A DNA stretch of 64,000 bases. It comes from Flavobacterium nackdongense (GTDB lineage Bacteria; Bacteroidota; Bacteroidia; Flavobacteriales; Flavobacteriaceae). Shown one piece after another: positions 42,788 through 50,873 of this stretch (position 1 is the stretch's first letter; each line of letters starts with the position of its first letter). The notes beneath the pieces are model-generated. The model worked only from the letters and a program-made list of their open reading frames with translations. It was not told the DNA's origin and made no database searches. The stretch is from NCBI RefSeq assembly GCF_004355225.1, contig NZ_CP037933.1, positions 1,922,001-1,986,000 of the forward strand. Direction: 5' to 3'. The position numbers and the translations under genes are program-made.

Positions 42788-44053
42788 ATGTTTGATAGAG
42801 AAAAATGGAATGAAATTTTAGAGGCACTTACAGCCAATACCTTCCGAACGCTAATGACAGCTTTTGGAGTGTTTTGGGGTATATTTATTTTGGTTATTTT
42901 ATTAGCCGCTTCGAATGGATTGGAAAATGGTGTCAAAAAAGGATTTGATGGTATTGCCACAAATACAATGTTTATGTGGACCCAAGGAACATCGAAAGCC
43001 TACAAAGGCTTGCCTAAAACAAGACAGTTTGATTTTAAAAATAATGATGTTGAGGCATTAAAGCAAAAATTTCCAGACCTTTTATATGTTTCGCCGCGCA
43101 ATCAATTGGGCGATTTTAATGGGGTAAGCAATGTTATAAGAGGAACAAAAACGGGTGCGTACACTATTTATGGAGATTATCCGGAGTTGATCAAACAAGA
43201 GCAAATGGAAATCGTCAAAGGGCGTTTTGTCAATCAACAAGATATCGTATCTCGACGCAAAGTGGCTATAATTGGCAAAGGCGTTATTGCTGAATTGTAT
43301 AAGAATGAGGAAGAGGTAATTGGGACCTACATCAAGATAAATGGGATAAATTTTATGGTAGTGGGTGTTTATAAATCCAAAGGGAATAACGGTGGAAATG
43401 GAGAGCAAGCCCAGAAAAACGTTTTTATTCCGTTTACCACTTTTCAGCAAGCATTCAATTTTGGAGATACAGTGGGTTGGATGGCGCTAACTGCCAAAGA
43501 CGAGGCCTCTATCACCGAATTGAAGCCGGGAATATTGGCATTCATGCGAGAGCGACACACCATTCATCCCGAGGATGAGAGAGCGGTAGGAAATTTTGAT
43601 TTGTTTCAAGAGTTTCAAAAAGTGCAGGATTTGTTTATGGTTCTTAAGTTCATTGCCTATTTCGTAGGAACATTAGTGTTGCTGTCCGGAATTATCGGAA
43701 TTTCGAACATTATGCTAATTGTGGTCAAAGAACGGACTAATGAAATCGGTATCCGACGAGCCTTAGGGGCAACTCCGGGCGCAATTCGATCACAAATTCT
43801 ACTGGAAGCCATCTTTCTAACCATCATTGCGGGTATGTTTGGAATAGCCGTCGCTACCGGACTATTAGCAATTCTGAATATGATATTAGCAACTATGCCC
43901 TCTGAGGGGATGATGTTTATAAATCCAAGTGTTGATTTAGTAGTTGTTTTTATTGCCTTACTCATTTTGATAGGCTCTGGTTTATTGGCTGGATTCATTC
44001 CGGCACAAACCGCCATAAATGTCAAGCCAGTCGACGCCTTGAGAGCAGAATAG
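42788..44053 (+). CDS. ABC transporter permease, FtsX/MacB type (second)
   Basis: A 421-residue paralogue of the preceding permease. It has the same N-terminal helix (MTAFGVFWGIFILVILLAAS), periplasmic domain (VKGRFVNQQDIVSRRKVAII) and C-terminal helices with VKERTNEIGIRRALGATPG. The two permeases are clearly related along their length and probably arose by tandem duplication. Gap to the first is two bases; the downstream gap of 149 bases contains palindromic repeats before the adaptor gene. Confidence 0.9.
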   Translation: MFDREKWNEILEALTANTFRTLMTAFGVFWGIFILVILLAASNGLENGVKKGFDGIATNTMFMWTQGTSKAYKGLPKTRQFDFKNNDVEALKQKFPDLLYVSPRNQLGDFNGVSNVIRGTKTGAYTIYGDYPELIKQEQMEIVKGRFVNQQDIVSRRKVAIIGKGVIAELYKNEEEVIGTYIKINGINFMVVGVYKSKGNNGGNGEQAQKNVFIPFTTFQQAFNFGDTVGWMALTAKDEASITELKPGILAFMRERHTIHPEDERAVGNFDLFQEFQKVQDLFMVLKFIAYFVGTLVLLSGIIGISNIMLIVVKERTNEIGIRRALGATPGAIRSQILLEAIFLTIIAGMFGIAVATGLLAILNMILATMPSEGMMFINPSVDLVVVFIALLILIGSGLLAGFIPAQTAINVKPVDALRAE

Positions 44054-44056
44054 GTT

Positions 44057-44083
44057 GCCCCTAACTCCCCAAAGGGGGAATTG
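44057..44083. repeat. palindromic intergenic repeat, left member
   Basis: GCCCCTAACTCCCC followed by AAAGGGGGAATT forms a CCCC/GGGG hairpin. Its GCCCCTA end is repeated inverted in the element at 44155-44190; the two flank about 70 bases of AT-rich DNA inside the efflux operon. Confidence 0.7.
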
Positions 44084-44154
44084 TTGGAGTATAAAATAAG
44101 AATTGTAAACAAGAAACAAATTATAAAATAAAAACAAATATCTAATCTGTCTTG

Positions 44155-44190
44155 ACTCCCTCCCTTTTCGGGAGGGTTGGCTAGGGGCTT
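44155..44190. repeat. palindromic intergenic repeat, right member
   Basis: CCCTCCC (44158-44164) pairs with GGGAGGG (44170-44176) around a TTTTC loop, followed by TTGGCTAGGGGCTT, the inverted counterpart of the left member's GCCCCTAAC. It lies 13 bases before the adaptor ATG. Confidence 0.7.
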
Positions 44191-44202
44191 AAAACCATCA
44201 AA

Positions 44203-45318
44203 ATGAAAAAAGGAGTAACCATCACAGTATTAGTGCTTATAGCAATAGTTTTTGTCGGTGCATTGTATTATCTATATGCCAAAAACCAAGAATCGCCTAT
44301 CGTTTTTGAAACCGATAAAGTGGAAGTGAAGACCATAATTAAAAGTACTTTGGCAACGGGAAATATTGTCCCCGACGAAGAAGTACTGATTAAACCTAAT
44401 ATTTCAGGAATCATTGAGTCGGTCTACATCAAGGCGGGTGAATCTGTAAAAGCAGGGGATATGATAGCCAAAATTAAAGTCGTTGCCAATGTATCCTCAT
44501 TAAACAACACTCAAAACCAAGTACAATCGGCCAAGATTGATTTGGATAACCAAGAGAAATTATTCCAAAGACAAAAGACCTTGTTTGACAAAGGAGTTAT
44601 TTCTGCCAATGATTTCGATGCGGCTCAAGTAGCCTACAAACAGTCCAAACAAAATTATGCTGCAGCCAAAAAAAGTAATGATATTGTCAAAACCGGAACT
44701 ACGGATGGTATGGGTAATTATGCCAATACGCTGATTCGTTCTACGGTAAACGGAATGGTTTTGGATGTTCCTGTAAAAGTAGGAAATCAAGTGATCGAAA
44801 GTAATAATTTCAATGAAGGGACTACCATTGCTAGTGTGGCCGATATCGGAAGAATGATATTTGTGGGTAAAGTGGATGAATCTGAGGTAGGGAAAATTAA
44901 ATTAAACATGCCTATCGAAATTACGGTCGGAGCGATCGAAAACAAAAAATTTGATGCTGTCTTGACCTATATTGCCCCCAAAGGAAAAACAGAGAACGGA
45001 GCTATTCAATTTGAAATAAAAGCTACTTTAACCAATAGAGACAATACTTTTATCAGGGCGGGATTGAGTGCCAATGCCTCAATTATTTTAGCCAAAGCCG
45101 ATAAAGTGCAGGCTTTGAAAGAATCCTTAGTTCAATTTGATAAAAAAACACAAAAACCTTATGTCGAAGTTGAAACAGGCAAACAAAAATTTCAAAGAAA
45201 AGACGTGGTCTTGGGGGTGAGTGATGGAATTTATGTTCAAGTAATTAGCGGTATTCAATCTTCGGATAAAATCAAAGTATGGAATCAAGGCTTGATTACC
45301 GAGGCTCCCAAACCCTAA
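44203..45318 (+). CDS. efflux periplasmic adaptor (HlyD/MacA type), first
   Basis: A 371-residue membrane-fusion protein with an N-terminal anchor (ITVLVLIAIVFVGALYYLYA). The lipoyl halves flank a coiled hairpin: ISGIIESVYIKAGESVKAGD, a charged helix pair with LDNQEKLFQRQKTLFDKGVI and VAYKQSKQNYAAAKK, then RSTVNGMVLDVPVKVGNQV. Beta-barrel and membrane-proximal domains follow. It would link the permease pair to TolC in the periplasm. A second adaptor gene lies after tolC. Confidence 0.9.
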   Translation: MKKGVTITVLVLIAIVFVGALYYLYAKNQESPIVFETDKVEVKTIIKSTLATGNIVPDEEVLIKPNISGIIESVYIKAGESVKAGDMIAKIKVVANVSSLNNTQNQVQSAKIDLDNQEKLFQRQKTLFDKGVISANDFDAAQVAYKQSKQNYAAAKKSNDIVKTGTTDGMGNYANTLIRSTVNGMVLDVPVKVGNQVIESNNFNEGTTIASVADIGRMIFVGKVDESEVGKIKLNMPIEITVGAIENKKFDAVLTYIAPKGKTENGAIQFEIKATLTNRDNTFIRAGLSANASIILAKADKVQALKESLVQFDKKTQKPYVEVETGKQKFQRKDVVLGVSDGIYVQVISGIQSSDKIKVWNQGLITEAPKP

Positions 45319-45371
45319 ACCTGTTGTGTAAAAAGTATGTATGTTATAAAATAAATGTTAAATTTGTGTAG

Positions 45372-45379
45372 TACCTTTG
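45372..45379 (+). promoter_or_regulatory. -7 element TACCTTTG for the tolC-type gene
   Basis: TACCTTTG matches the consensus and overlaps a possible TTG start at 45377, so translation from the ATG at 45401 is preferred and an internal promoter for the tolC-adaptor pair is possible. Confidence 0.5.
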
Positions 45380-45400
45380 CTGCGCTTTCATTCTAAATAT

Positions 45401-46759
45401 ATGAAAAAAATTAATTATTTCTCGCTCGCTGTTATCTTGCTGTTTGGCTTGACGATTCAGGCTCAAACCAAAAAATGGACCTTGGAAGAATGCGTAAAAT
45501 ACGCTATAGATAATAATATTTCAATTAAAAATACCGAATTAGATACCAAAACAGCCGATATTGATAAAAAAGGAGCTATCGGAAATTTTATTCCATCCTT
45601 GAATTCCAATGCAAACCATTCGTGGAATATTGGTTTGAACCAAGACCCTACTACGGGACTTTTGCGTAATCAAACTACGCAATATTCCTCTTTTGGAGCA
45701 GGTGTTGGGTTTGATATTTACAAAGGAATGCAAAATCAAAATACGCTACGAAGAGCCAATCTTTCGATTCTTGCTGCCAAATATCAACTCACTAAAATGC
45801 AGGAAGATGTAGCGCTAAATGTGGCCAACGCTTTCTTACAAGTGTTGTTTAATAAGGAAAACTTAAAAGTACAGCAAGAGCAAAAAGCGAATAACGAAAA
45901 ACAACTGGCTCGGTCGGAAGAATTAGTAAAGGCGGGCTCAGTGCCACGTGGCGATTTATTAGATATTAAAGCGACGGTGGCTTCCGATAATCAAAGAGTG
46001 ATTAATGCCGAAAATGCTTTGCTAATTTCTAAATTGAGTTTGGCTCAATTGTTACAATTAAAAGAGTTTTATGATTTTGACGTAACCGATGATACGAATG
46101 TCAAAGACGAAAATAATATCTTGGCACAAACTCCTTTGGCAATCTATGACAAAGCAAAGGAACTTAGAACGGAATTGAAAATTGCCAAAACCAATTTAGA
46201 AATTGCCCAAAAGAATGTTGCTATTGCCAAAGGAGGATTTCAACCTACTTTGCAGGGGTATTATAACATTAATACTAGAATTTCCTATGCTAACACTTTC
46301 GATTTTCAAACCCAAACTTCGAAACCGGCAGATCCTTTCAGTCAACAATTTACAGATAATAAAGGGCAGGCTTTTGGAGCCCAATTGCAAATACCAATTT
46401 TTAATGGTTGGGCTGCAAAAAACAATGTAGAGCGTTCGAAAGTAAATCTTGAAAAATCTAAAATTGCGGTGGAGCAAGAAGAATTAGCTTTGCAAAGAAA
46501 TGTTTACACGGCTTTTACCGATGCCAAAGGTGGTTTGAATGCCTATGAATCTGCAATTATTTCGGCAGAAGCAAGAGAAGAAGCGTATAAGTATGCCAAA
46601 GAAAGATATGCCGTAGGAATGATGAATTCTTTCGATTTCAATCAGTCGCAAACCTTATATACCGTGGCGCAGTCTGAAGTATTGAGAACCAAATACGATT
46701 ACATTTTCAAAATAAAAATACTGGAATTCTATTTTGGAATTCCAATCATTAAAAATTAA
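45401..46759 (+). CDS. TolC family outer-membrane efflux protein
   Basis: A 452-residue exported protein (signal ends near LTIQAQ). Two homologous halves each have the TolC helical pattern: WTLEECVKYAIDNNISIKN with LNVANAFLQVLFNKENLKVQ, and LRTELKIAKTNLEIAQKNVAIAKGGFQPTL (split here as two segments) with NVYTAFTDAKGGLNAYESAI. It forms the outer-membrane channel for the transporter encoded upstream. It lies between the two adaptor genes; the second begins five bases after its stop. Confidence 0.9.
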   Translation: MKKINYFSLAVILLFGLTIQAQTKKWTLEECVKYAIDNNISIKNTELDTKTADIDKKGAIGNFIPSLNSNANHSWNIGLNQDPTTGLLRNQTTQYSSFGAGVGFDIYKGMQNQNTLRRANLSILAAKYQLTKMQEDVALNVANAFLQVLFNKENLKVQQEQKANNEKQLARSEELVKAGSVPRGDLLDIKATVASDNQRVINAENALLISKLSLAQLLQLKEFYDFDVTDDTNVKDENNILAQTPLAIYDKAKELRTELKIAKTNLEIAQKNVAIAKGGFQPTLQGYYNINTRISYANTFDFQTQTSKPADPFSQQFTDNKGQAFGAQLQIPIFNGWAAKNNVERSKVNLEKSKIAVEQEELALQRNVYTAFTDAKGGLNAYESAIISAEAREEAYKYAKERYAVGMMNSFDFNQSQTLYTVAQSEVLRTKYDYIFKIKILEFYFGIPIIKN

Positions 46760-46764
46760 TTATT

Positions 46765-48057
46765 ATGTCAAAAAAAACTATTTATATAGTAATTGGAGCA
46801 GCCGTTGCGATTATTGCTTTGTTGATTGTACTATCCAAATCGGGAGTTATAGGAAGCAAAGACAAAGGCAAATCGGTTGAAATTGCTAGTGTCAACAACA
46901 CGACAATTGTCGAAACGGTATCAGCCACTGGGAAAATCCAACCCGAAATCGAAGTCAAAATTTCCTCTGAAGTTTCAGGCGAAATCATCGCTTTGAATGT
47001 AATCGAAGGGCAAGTGGTAAAAAAAGGCGATTTATTAGTGAAAATAAATCCTGATTTGTACACCTCCGGATACAATCGTACACTTTCTAATTTATCGGGA
47101 ACCAAAGCAGGATTAAGTCAAGCTGATGCTTCGTTTAAGGAAGCCAAAGCTAATTATGATCGTAACAAAACATTATTCGAAAAAGGGATTATTTCTAAAT
47201 CGGATTGGGACAAAGCAATCGCGAGTTTTGAAGTAGCCAAAGCCAACAAACAATCCGCTTATTTCAATGTGCAAAGTGCCACAGCCACGGTAAATGAGGC
47301 TAAAGATAATCTAGGAAGAACCACTATTTACGCGCCAGCCGATGGAACAATTTCGGTTCTTAATGTAGAATTGGGCGAAAGAGTTTTGGGAACCCAACAG
47401 ATGGCAGGAACCGAAATTCTACGCGTGGCCAACCTCAATAATATGGAAGTGGAAGTCGATGTAAATGAAAATGACATCGTCAAAATAAAAGTGGGTAATG
47501 AAGCCAAAGTGGAAGTAGATGCCTATTTGAAAAAACAATTCAAGGGGATTGTAACGAGTATTTCCAATTCAGCTAGTTCGACGCTAACGGCCGATCAGGT
47601 GACCAATTTCAAAGTGAAAGTTAGAATCTTAAAAGAATCTTACCAAGATTTATTAGAAGGTAAACCTGCGACTTATTCGCCTTTCAGACCCGGAATGACC
47701 GCCACTGTTGATATTATTACCAAAACAAGACCTAATGTTTTGGCGGTGCCCATTAGTTCGGTAGTGGTAAAATCGGATACAATTCCAGTAAAATCATTTC
47801 AAGTGGACGACAAAGAGGATAAGGAGAAAAAGGCCGCACCCAAAAGCGATAAAAAACTAGAATGTGTTTTCGTAAAAGTAGGAAACAAAGCCAAAATCCG
47901 CATCATCAAAACGGGAATTCAAGACGATACCAATATTGAAGTGCTCACAGGTCTTAAAAAAGGAGATGTCGTGATCACAGGACCCTACACTACTGTTTCG
48001 AAAGAATTGAATTCTGGTGATAAAGTGACTACGGATAAAGTGGAAGAGAAGAAATAG
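46765..48057 (+). CDS. efflux periplasmic adaptor (HlyD/MacA type), second
   Basis: A 430-residue adaptor with an N-terminal anchor (IYIVIGAAVAIIALLIVLS). Lipoyl segments VSGEIIALNVIEGQVVKKGD and TIYAPADGTISVLNVELGER frame a long helical hairpin (NRTLSNLSGTKAGLSQ... KSDWDKAIASFEVAKANK in order). The C-terminal domain has a Lys/Glu-rich insertion (KEDKEKKAAPKSDKK) near residue 360. It is better matched to MacA than the first adaptor, having the longer hairpin and terminal domain. Confidence 0.9.
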   Translation: MSKKTIYIVIGAAVAIIALLIVLSKSGVIGSKDKGKSVEIASVNNTTIVETVSATGKIQPEIEVKISSEVSGEIIALNVIEGQVVKKGDLLVKINPDLYTSGYNRTLSNLSGTKAGLSQADASFKEAKANYDRNKTLFEKGIISKSDWDKAIASFEVAKANKQSAYFNVQSATATVNEAKDNLGRTTIYAPADGTISVLNVELGERVLGTQQMAGTEILRVANLNNMEVEVDVNENDIVKIKVGNEAKVEVDAYLKKQFKGIVTSISNSASSTLTADQVTNFKVKVRILKESYQDLLEGKPATYSPFRPGMTATVDIITKTRPNVLAVPISSVVVKSDTIPVKSFQVDDKEDKEKKAAPKSDKKLECVFVKVGNKAKIRIIKTGIQDDTNIEVLTGLKKGDVVITGPYTTVSKELNSGDKVTTDKVEEKK

Positions 48058-48086
48058 TGTTCAGTAATTAGTAAATCTAGTTTTAG

Positions 48087-48141
48087 GGTTTAAAGTTTTT
48101 AGCGAAACCACAAACCACAAACCACAAACTTTAAACCACAA
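48087..48141. repeat. hairpin with 7-bp tandem repeats before tsaB
   Basis: GGTTTAAAGTTT (48087-48098) pairs with AAACTTTAAACC (48126-48137), 12 bp perfect. The loop carries three tandem ACCACAA units (48107-48127), with a fourth at 48135-48141. The tsaB TTG start is six bases past the last unit. Confidence 0.75.
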
Positions 48142-48146
48142 ACCTT

Positions 48147-48815
48147 TTGTCCTATATTTTAAACATCGAAACCGCTACCAAGAATTGTTCTGTTGCTTTA
48201 GCAAAAGACGGAAAAACAATTCTATGCAAAGAAATTGCCGAAGAAGGCTATTCGCACGCGGAACGTTTGCACGTTTTTATTGAAGAAATTATCAAAGAAG
48301 TTGGAATTACTTATCAAGACATTTCGGCGATTGCTGTGAGTCAAGGTCCAGGTTCTTACACCGGATTGCGTATTGGTGTTTCTGCTGCGAAAGGGTTGTG
48401 CTTTGCCTTGGATATTCCGCTAATTGCAGTAGATACTTTGCAGGTTTTAGCCTCGCAAGCCAAGGTTTCCAGCGGATTGATAATTCCGATGCTCGATGCT
48501 CGAAGAATGGAAGTGTATAGCGCTATTTTTACTCCAAATTTCGAAAGCAAAAGAGTCGTTCAAGCTGAAATTATCACCGAAAACTCCTTTGAAGATTTAC
48601 AGGAAACGCTCTATTTTGTAGGCGATTGTGCCGAGAAATGCAAACCAGTTTTGACCAAGGACAACTTCATTTTCTTAGAAGAAATCAAATATCCATCAGC
48701 TAGAGAAATGAGTTTGCTAAGTTTTGAAAAACACCAAAAAAACGACTTTGTAGATGTCGCTTATTTTGAACCCTATTATTTGAAGGATTTTATGATGACC
48801 GTTTCGAAGAAATAA
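48147..48815 (+). CDS. tsaB: tRNA threonylcarbamoyladenosine biosynthesis protein TsaB
   Basis: A 222-residue ASKHA-fold protein that, with TsaD and TsaE, makes t6A37 in ANN-decoding tRNAs. LNIETATKNCSVALAKDGK is the N-terminal phosphate-1-like loop, VSQGPGSYTGLRIGVSAAKG the family signature, and MLDARRMEVYSAIF is also typical. The start codon is TTG; no in-frame ATG precedes it, and SYILNIETAT is the normal N-terminus. It is transcribed in the same direction as the efflux operon, 89 bases downstream. Confidence 0.93.
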   Translation: MSYILNIETATKNCSVALAKDGKTILCKEIAEEGYSHAERLHVFIEEIIKEVGITYQDISAIAVSQGPGSYTGLRIGVSAAKGLCFALDIPLIAVDTLQVLASQAKVSSGLIIPMLDARRMEVYSAIFTPNFESKRVVQAEIITENSFEDLQETLYFVGDCAEKCKPVLTKDNFIFLEEIKYPSAREMSLLSFEKHQKNDFVDVAYFEPYYLKDFMMTVSKK

Positions 48816-48820
48816 TTGTT

Positions 48821-48828
48821 TATCTTTG
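48821..48828 (+). promoter_or_regulatory. -7 element TATCTTTG for the second toxin-antitoxin pair
   Basis: TATCTTTG matches the consensus, five bases after the tsaB stop and 29 bases before the antitoxin ATG. The -33 region would fall within tsaB and shows no clear TTG. Confidence 0.5.
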
Positions 48829-48857
48829 TTTGAAGAACTCTATCTAAATCCTTTGTT

Positions 48858-49091
48858 ATGAATGCTATCCGACAATTTATTGAAGTAAAAAACAATACTT
48901 TTAATGTGGTACTTCCCGAGGGATTTACTGCCAAAACAGTAGAAGTAATCATTATGCCTATGGATGTTGAAGATGATATTCCGCAATGGCAAAAAGATAT
49001 TGTTTCTGAACGAGTGGCATCCATTAAACAAAATCCCGAGTTGTTAATTGATGAAGAGCAATTTTGGAAAGACATAGAAAATGCGCGCTAA
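48858..49091 (+). CDS. probable antitoxin of a ParE-type pair
   Basis: A 77-residue protein with an N-terminal beta segment (IRQFIEVKNNTFNVVLPEGF, AKTVEVIIMPM) resembling small antitoxins of the addiction-module kind, then a charged helical tail (WQKDIVSERVASIKQNPELL, DEEQFWKDIENA). The toxin start overlaps its end by 11 bases. No relationship to the 11414 antitoxin is obvious, so this is a separate module. Confidence 0.7.
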   Translation: MNAIRQFIEVKNNTFNVVLPEGFTAKTVEVIIMPMDVEDDIPQWQKDIVSERVASIKQNPELLIDEEQFWKDIENAR

Positions 49092-49383
49092 AGTTAAGTA
49101 CGCTATTTTTGTTAAAGAAGATATTTTAGAATCTGTAAATTGGTACAATTGCGCTCAAAAAGGCTTAGGAGTTCGATTTTTGAAAGAAGTAAAAGAAAAA
49201 ATTAATTACATCGCTGAAAATCCAGAAGCTATTCAAGTAAGGTATCAAGATGTTCAAATAGCTGTGGCAAAAACATTTCCGTATACAATTCATTTTCGTT
49301 TCCTAAAAGATGAAAATACGATATGGATTTTAGGAGTTTTTCATTCCGCGATAAATCCCGATAAATGGTTAAAACGCTTATAA
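49081..49383 (+). CDS. RelE/ParE-type toxin
   Basis: A 100-residue toxin with the ParE-like pattern VKEDILESVNWYNCAQKGLG, RFLKEVKEKINYIAENPEAI, and terminal strands TFPYTIHFRFL and TIWILGVFHSAINPDKW, the last being a common ParE C-terminal motif (vxHxxrnPdkW). Target not determined. It forms a two-gene operon with the overlapping antitoxin. A decayed relative is present at 29846-30010. Confidence 0.85.
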   Translation: MRAKVKYAIFVKEDILESVNWYNCAQKGLGVRFLKEVKEKINYIAENPEAIQVRYQDVQIAVAKTFPYTIHFRFLKDENTIWILGVFHSAINPDKWLKRL

Positions 49384-49393
49384 ACGTCAAATG

Positions 49394-49921
49394 TCAGTAA
49401 CTTTTCCATTGAGTTGTTTTGCCATTTATAAATTCTTCAATCATAAAAATGTTATATTTAGTATCGTAATAAATGCTTGTTTTAAGTTTGAATTTTAAAC
49501 TATCAACATTTATAGATACTGCTTTAAATGTCTCATTTCCATTTTTGCCTATCTTATACAAAAAAAACTTCCCTATATTTTGATATTCATAAACGGTATC
49601 TTTAGAAATAGACATTATTAAAGACTCTTTATCATTTTTAGTTCCTTTGTGACTTGAAAAATATTGACCTTTTTTCTTTGTAAAAATTGAAGTGTCCTTA
49701 TTGATAATATTATTAACAGACGAATTATTTATTAAAATTATTTTGTCTTTAAGGTAAATAATTTCATAAAAATTTGACTTGCCATTATTTGAATATAAAA
49801 AATGTTTTGTTTCATCTCTCTTACAAGAAACAAGAATTAGAAACTGAAAAAATATTAGAAAATATAAATTTATAATATTTTTTCTTTTTAAAATATTAAT
49901 ACTCTCTTTCGCCTTTTTCAT
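49394..49921 (-). CDS. AT-rich lipoprotein of unknown function
   Basis: A 175-residue protein with a long basic N-terminus, a hydrophobic stretch (IINLYFLIFFQFLILVSC) ending in a lipobox, and a Lys/Asn/Ser-rich mature part with no recognised domain. Its base composition is visibly more AT-rich than its neighbours (codons AAA, AAT, ATA, TTT dominate), consistent with recent gain. It sits between a toxin-antitoxin module and mscS, a place where accessory genes may collect. I cannot assign a function. Confidence 0.55.
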   Translation of the reverse strand: MKKAKESINILKRKNIINLYFLIFFQFLILVSCKRDETKHFLYSNNGKSNFYEIIYLKDKIILINNSSVNNIINKDTSIFTKKKGQYFSSHKGTKNDKESLIMSISKDTVYEYQNIGKFFLYKIGKNGNETFKAVSINVDSLKFKLKTSIYYDTKYNIFMIEEFINGKTTQWKSY

Positions 49922-49936
49922 AAACTCCTGATTTCT

Positions 49937-50764
49937 TTACTTATTCTTTGCTGATGCTTCTTTCACAAAAGGCTGAATCACAATTCCGGCGGCATCAAAC
50001 GCTAGTTTACAACTTTCCAAAGTTTCAGAGAAAACGGCGCCAAAATCAGCGTTGTTGGCCCAGGGTCTAACGGCGAGTTGAATCGAATTGTCGGTCAAAA
50101 GTTTTACACAAACTTCGGCTTCGGGCGTTTTTAATACTTTTGGGTTCTTGTTCAAAACGGTGGTAATGATGTCTTTAGCTTTTTTAATATCGGTATCGTA
50201 AGAAATCGAAAGCGTCAAATCGGCTCTGCGGTATCCTTGCAAGGAATAATTGATAATCGTGCCATTCGACAACGAACCATTTGGGATAAAAATAGTTTGG
50301 TTGTTGGCATTGATTAATTTGGTTACAAATATTTGGATTTCGCTTACCGTTCCTGTCATACCCATTGCTTCAATCGTATCGCCTACTTTGAAGGGTTTGA
50401 AAAGAATAATCAACATTCCACCCGCAAAATTGGACAAGGAACCCTGAAGCGATAAACCCACGGCAAGTCCCATTGCACCTAGAATGGCAACAAAAGATGA
50501 GGTTTCGATTCCAAGTTTCGAGATGAAAGTCACGAACAACAATACTCTCAAAACCCAAAGTAGAATATCGGCAAGAAATTTGGTTAATGTGGGGTCGAGT
50601 TCCCTTTTTACCATGATTCTTCGAATGAGTCTGTTGATCACTCGAATCACATAAAGTCCGACAAAAAGGATTAGAAAAGCCGAAATCAATTTTGGAGAAT
50701 AATCGATTAAAACTTTGATAAAAGTTTCGGCATAATTGGCGATGTTTTCTGTATTGACTGTCAT
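49937..50764 (-). CDS. small-conductance mechanosensitive channel, MscS family
   Basis: A 275-residue channel protecting against hypo-osmotic shock. Three helices at the N-terminus lead into the pore helix region AILGAMGLAVGLSLQGSLSN (TM3 with Gly/Ala spacing), the beta-domain VGDTIEAMGMTGTVSEIQIF and IPNGSLSNGTIINYS. M19 of the open frame (MTVNTENIANYAETF) is chosen: a terminator hairpin occupies the region just before it and would sit inside a longer coding frame. A promoter box lies upstream of that hairpin. Confidence 0.92.
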   Translation of the reverse strand: MTVNTENIANYAETFIKVLIDYSPKLISAFLILFVGLYVIRVINRLIRRIMVKRELDPTLTKFLADILLWVLRVLLFVTFISKLGIETSSFVAILGAMGLAVGLSLQGSLSNFAGGMLIILFKPFKVGDTIEAMGMTGTVSEIQIFVTKLINANNQTIFIPNGSLSNGTIINYSLQGYRRADLTLSISYDTDIKKAKDIITTVLNKNPKVLKTPEAEVCVKLLTDNSIQLAVRPWANNADFGAVFSETLESCKLAFDAAGIVIQPFVKEASAKNK

Positions 50765-50776
50765 ATTTTGTGTAAT

Positions 50777-50802
50777 AAAAAACCTTCTCAAAAGGAGAAG
50801 GT
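50777..50802 (-). terminator. terminator hairpin in the mscS leader
   Basis: On the minus strand ACCTTCTC (50802-50795) pairs with GAGAAGGT (50789-50782), followed by TTTTTT. It is correctly placed to end the 50874 gene, but it also lies between a -7 box (50823-50816) and the mscS start. Confidence 0.75.
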
Positions 50803-50815
50803 CTGAATTTATAGG

Positions 50816-50823
50816 CAAATATA
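50816..50823 (-). promoter_or_regulatory. -7 element TATATTTG upstream of mscS
   Basis: CAAATATA on the plus strand is TATATTTG on the minus strand. Transcription would begin near 50811, run through the hairpin and T run at 50802-50777, and reach the mscS ATG at 50764. Confidence 0.5.
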
Positions 50824-50873
50824 CTTATAAATTTGTATACTTACTTTTTGTTTTCATCGATTTTTTGCACCGC

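Noticed and set aside
45377..45400. TTG start for the TolC-family gene
   Set aside because: The codon lies within a consensus TACCTTTG promoter element; the ATG at 45401 starts the signal peptide.
50765..50818. Longer start of mscS
   Set aside because: The extension would include a terminator hairpin and part of the promoter box; the ATG at 50764 matches the usual N-terminus.
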